DNA from: Delphinus delphis
Taxonomy: Eukaryota; Chordata; Mammalia; Artiodactyla; Delphinidae
Direction: 5' to 3'
DNA length: 64,000 nt
Assembly (NCBI RefSeq): GCF_949987515.2
Contig: NC_082694.2
Location: 44,540,451 to 44,604,450, forward strand
The position numbers were made by a program, and so were the translations under genes. How positions within the stretch are numbered: the stretch's first letter is position 1; every line of letters begins with the position of its first letter. The notes under the pieces were generated by a model. That model worked only from the letters and a program-made list of their open reading frames with translations, searched no databases and was not told the origin of the DNA. This document shows positions 61,150 to 64,000 of the stretch, one piece after another.

Positions 61150-61300
61150 CAAATGTATCTATAAAACGGAAGTCCAGAAAAGTTGACTAACTTGCCCAAG
61201 ATCGCAGAGCTGGTAAGTGGTAGAGATGGGATTTGTACTCCAGTCGTCAGGTTCTAGAGCTTGTGCTTCTAACCACAGACTTCTTCTCCACTACACAGTC
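61150..61300 (-). repeat. MIR relic (partial)
   Basis: TAACTTGCCCAAGATCGCAG, AGCTGGTAAGTGGTAGAGAT and GGTTCTAGAGCTTGTGCTTC are the MIR 5' half reversed. Confidence 0.8.
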
Positions 61301-61374
61301 TCACCACAAACCAACTGCTTCCCATAGAACCCTTCCTATCAACAGCAGCCTAAAAATTTTTGATGTTAATAATA

Positions 61375-61620
61375 ATAATAGCCAACATTTGTTAAGCACC
61401 TACTACATATCAGTCATTGTGTTAAACAATTCACTTATATTTAACCGTCACAACGGTCAAAAAAGCACAGCTATTATTATCCTAATTTTACAGATGAGAA
61501 AACTGAGGCTGAGAGAAGATAAGTGACTTGTCCAAGTCACACAGTGTATCAGTAAAAGGGTGGGGATTTGAATCCATACCTGCTTGATTCCAGAGCCAAG
61601 TGTAATAAGCTGTTTGGTAG
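61375..61620 (-). repeat. MIR SINE, near complete
   Basis: GTTAAGCACCTACTACATAT, TTTTACAGATGAGAAAACTG, AGTGACTTGTCCAAGTCACA and TTTGAATCCATACCTGC are in MIR order, reversed. Confidence 0.85.
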
Positions 61621-62212
61621 CTGAACCAAACCGTAGGAAACCAAATAGCCACTAAAATGTAGAAAGTATTTACAGCTTACAAGTTCTTTTCACACATACA
61701 CATGTAAATGAATTATTCACGGCAAGAATGTGTTTATAGTTGCCTTTATTTATATTCTTATTTTTGATACTTTTGATGCATTACTGTAAAAATCAATGTA
61801 CATTTTGTTTTAAAGTGACAAATAGATCTTAAAGCATTAGCCCCCGTAAGCATGCATAAGCACTTATCAAAACAAGAATATTAAAACCGCTAAGGTGTTT
61901 ATACAAAGGTCTGGTCACTCCTGAGTGAGGCAACAGCATCTCACCTGAATTACTCCCAAGTTAAGTAACGCAGTTCCAATTTCATTTACATTAATTACTC
62001 TACGTCAATGTTGTTCAAACTTTTAAAATGTGACCTTCAGTGAAATGCCAATGGGGACTGTCTAAATTGATTTCACTGGCCACTGATTGGTCTCAACCAG
62101 AACTCTGAAAAACTCGTCCAAGTATAGTAAAGAATTTGGTCTTGTCCAAACAGAAGGTCAGAACTTTGCCCTCTGCTTCTGGGGATAACCTCTGGATCCT
62201 GACCCTTGGTTC

Positions 62213-62345
62213 AGGAAGATCCCACATGCCATGGAGTAGCTAAGCCCGTGCACACGTCACAACTACTGAGCCTGTGCTCCAGAGCCCGTGAGCCACAACT
62301 ACTGAGCCCGCGTGCCACAGCTACTGAAGCCTGCACACCTAGAGG
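62213..62345 (+). mobile_element. CHR-type SINE fragment (long form, both ends missing)
   Basis: GGTTCAGGAAGATCCCACAT, then repeated CACAACTACTGAGCC units to CTACTGAAGCCTGCACACCT. It lacks the A box half and the A tail and is embedded directly before the MLT1 LTR sequence. Confidence 0.85.

Positions 62346-62610
<265 letters not shown>

Positions 62611-62656
<46 letters not shown>
62611..62656. repeat. (GATA)n microsatellite
   Basis: About 11 uninterrupted GATA units starting right at the end of the MLT1 LTR. Confidence 0.97.
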
Positions 62657-62697
62657 GGATATATATGGTCATGATGCTTTAATGTGTCTGCTTAAAT

Positions 62698-62715
62698 GTG
62701 TGTGTGTGTGTGTGT
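62698..62715. repeat. (TG)n microsatellite
   Basis: Nine TG units. A second, interrupted TG run lies at 63236-63268. Confidence 0.9.
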
Positions 62716-62849
62716 ACTAAGCAGAGAAATTAAGATGTGACTATTCATATTACTAAAGCTAAAGAGGGTTAGGGAGAGCTTTCCATGCCAGATCTTACTA
62801 ATTCTCCCTGTTTTAAACTCCTATGATTGTGACTGTTCTACACTAGCTC

Positions 62850-63035
62850 CTTGCTACTCGAAGTGTGGTCCTCAGACCAGTAGCATTCACAAGAGCTGAG
62901 GCTTATTAAACACAAAGGCAGAGCCTCAGGCCCCACCTCAGACCTATAAGATCAGAGTTTATCTTTTAAAAAGATTCTCCCAGTGACTTGAGCTTTAAAG
63001 TGAGAAGCATTTCAGGGTGAGAATTGCTGGTCTGA
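62850..63035 (+). repeat. MER5-type DNA transposon relic
   Basis: TACTCGAAGTGTGGTCCTCA, GACCAGTAGCATTCA, AGCCTCAGGCCCCACCTCAG and AGATTCTCCCAGTGACTTGA cover a near full-length MER5A-like element. Confidence 0.8.
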
Positions 63036-63317
63036 ATCTCTTACTCCTGCACTTAATCACATACGGCCTGGTGATGCTCTAAACCGTTTATTCTACACAT
63101 TCACTTCATGTCACCACAACAGAACTGAAATTTTCTTCTAAGTAGGGCCTGCATTAATCCCCCCAAACTTGACTGATATGTTAAGCCTACTAGGCTTAAA
63201 GCCTTCTGGTGCTGAATCAGTGATAGCTACTTAAATGTGTGTGTGTCTGTGTGTATATGTGTGTGTGAATGTTTAATATATTCAATTTTCATTATAAAAG
63301 GATTAGGCCTTCCTTTA

Positions 63318-63686
63318 TTTATTTATAAATTTATTCATTTACTTATTTATTTAGTTTTGGCTGCGTTGGGTCTTCGTTGCTGCACGCGTGCTTTCTCTAG
63401 TTGCGGTGAGCAGGGGCTACTCTTCCTTGCGACACGCAGGCTTCTCATTGCGATGGCTTCTCTTGTTGCGGAGCACAGCCTCTAGGTGTGCAGGCTTCAG
63501 TAGCTGTGGCACGCGGGCTCAGTAGTTGTGGCTCACGGGCTCTGGAGCACAGGCTCAGTAGTTGTGGCGTGTGCACGGGCTTAGCTACTCCATGGCATGT
63601 GGGATCTTCCTGAACCAAGGGTCAAACCTGTGTCCCCTGCATTGGCAGGCAGATTCTTAACCACTGTGCCACCAGGGAAGTCCCAA
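63318..63686 (-). mobile_element. CHR-type SINE (long form), reverse orientation
   Basis: On the minus strand it starts GGGACTTCCCTGGTGGCACAG-like and ends in a TAAATAAATA-type tail. The target duplication GCCTTCCTTTA is at 63307-63317 and 63687-63697. It has the repeated CACAACTACTGAGCC units of the long form. Confidence 0.95.
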
Positions 63687-63697
63687 GCCTTCCTTTA

Positions 63698-64000
63698 AAA
63701 TAGCAAACTCTCCAAGTATATTTAAAATAGGATTCAGTTTACAAAAAAATCCACAAAAACCATAACAAAACCCTCAATTTACTTAATGCTCTTCAAAAAG
63801 GCACAAATTACATAAATGAGAAGTCTACCTTGAGTGGGAATATTTCATTTCTCCTTTAAGAAATAGGTTCTCTAAAGAAATAGGTCATTTAGCTTCTTTA
63901 TGCTCCTATTGTATTATTCTGAGTGTAATAAGTAAAGACTGAATAAAATAGAGAAATTCAGAAGGAGATATTTTATCTCTCATCAGTCATTTTTAGAATC
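63698..64000. other. End of window, nothing recognised
   Basis: AT-rich intronic sequence without exon or repeat signals that I can name. Confidence 0.5.

Overview
This window is mammalian nuclear DNA, almost certainly from a cetacean. The diagnostic signal is a set of tRNA-derived CHR-type SINEs that begin GGGCTTCCCTGGTGG and carry an A box (TGGTGCAGTGG-like), a B box (GGTTCGTGCC) and an A tail. They come in a short form of about 200 bp and a long form of about 290-370 bp. I saw no ruminant Bov-tA or BovB, no pig PRE-1 and no primate Alu. Young L1 copies with artiodactyl/cetacean-type 5' and 3' UTRs also dominate the sequence. There is no bacterial-style gene organisation. Long open frames are rare, and nearly all of them lie inside transposons.

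The only protein-coding gene I can support lies on the minus strand. It is five consecutive internal coding exons of an EML-family WD40 microtubule-associated protein, best matched to EML6. In transcript order the exons are 26947-26788, 23287-23189, 13927-13859, 8821-8636 and 4283-4148. They encode 216 complete in-frame residues with five canonical GT..AG exon boundaries and no stops or frameshifts. The 5' coding exon(s) with the start codon and HELP domain lie beyond 64000, and the next downstream exon lies before position 1. The window is therefore part of a long first intron (26948-64000), four complete introns and the start of a sixth.

Layout: 1-4147 is intron with a solo retroviral LTR (about 817-1296) and a MIR. 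4284-8635 holds a 5'-truncated L1 in the gene's orientation plus a young SINE. 8822-13858 holds two young SINEs in opposite orientation. 13928-23188 holds a nearly full-length L1 wreck (15190-22020) with two later L1 insertions inside it, one a textbook 5'-inverted (twin-primed) L1 with target-site duplication. 23288-26787 holds ancient repeats. In the large upstream intron there is a full-length L1 (30599-36641) with a 14-bp target-site duplication and a nested SINE, a tandem pair of L1s (39768-42330), several ancient L1, L2, MIR, MLT1 and MER5 relics, microsatellites, and five more SINE copies or fragments.

I found no undescribed biological system. The informative observations are the recovered EML6 exon chain, including a 69-bp exon, the layered insertion history of the L1s, the twin-priming junction, a stem-loop just behind the poly(A) signal of the solo LTR, and several small tandem duplications.
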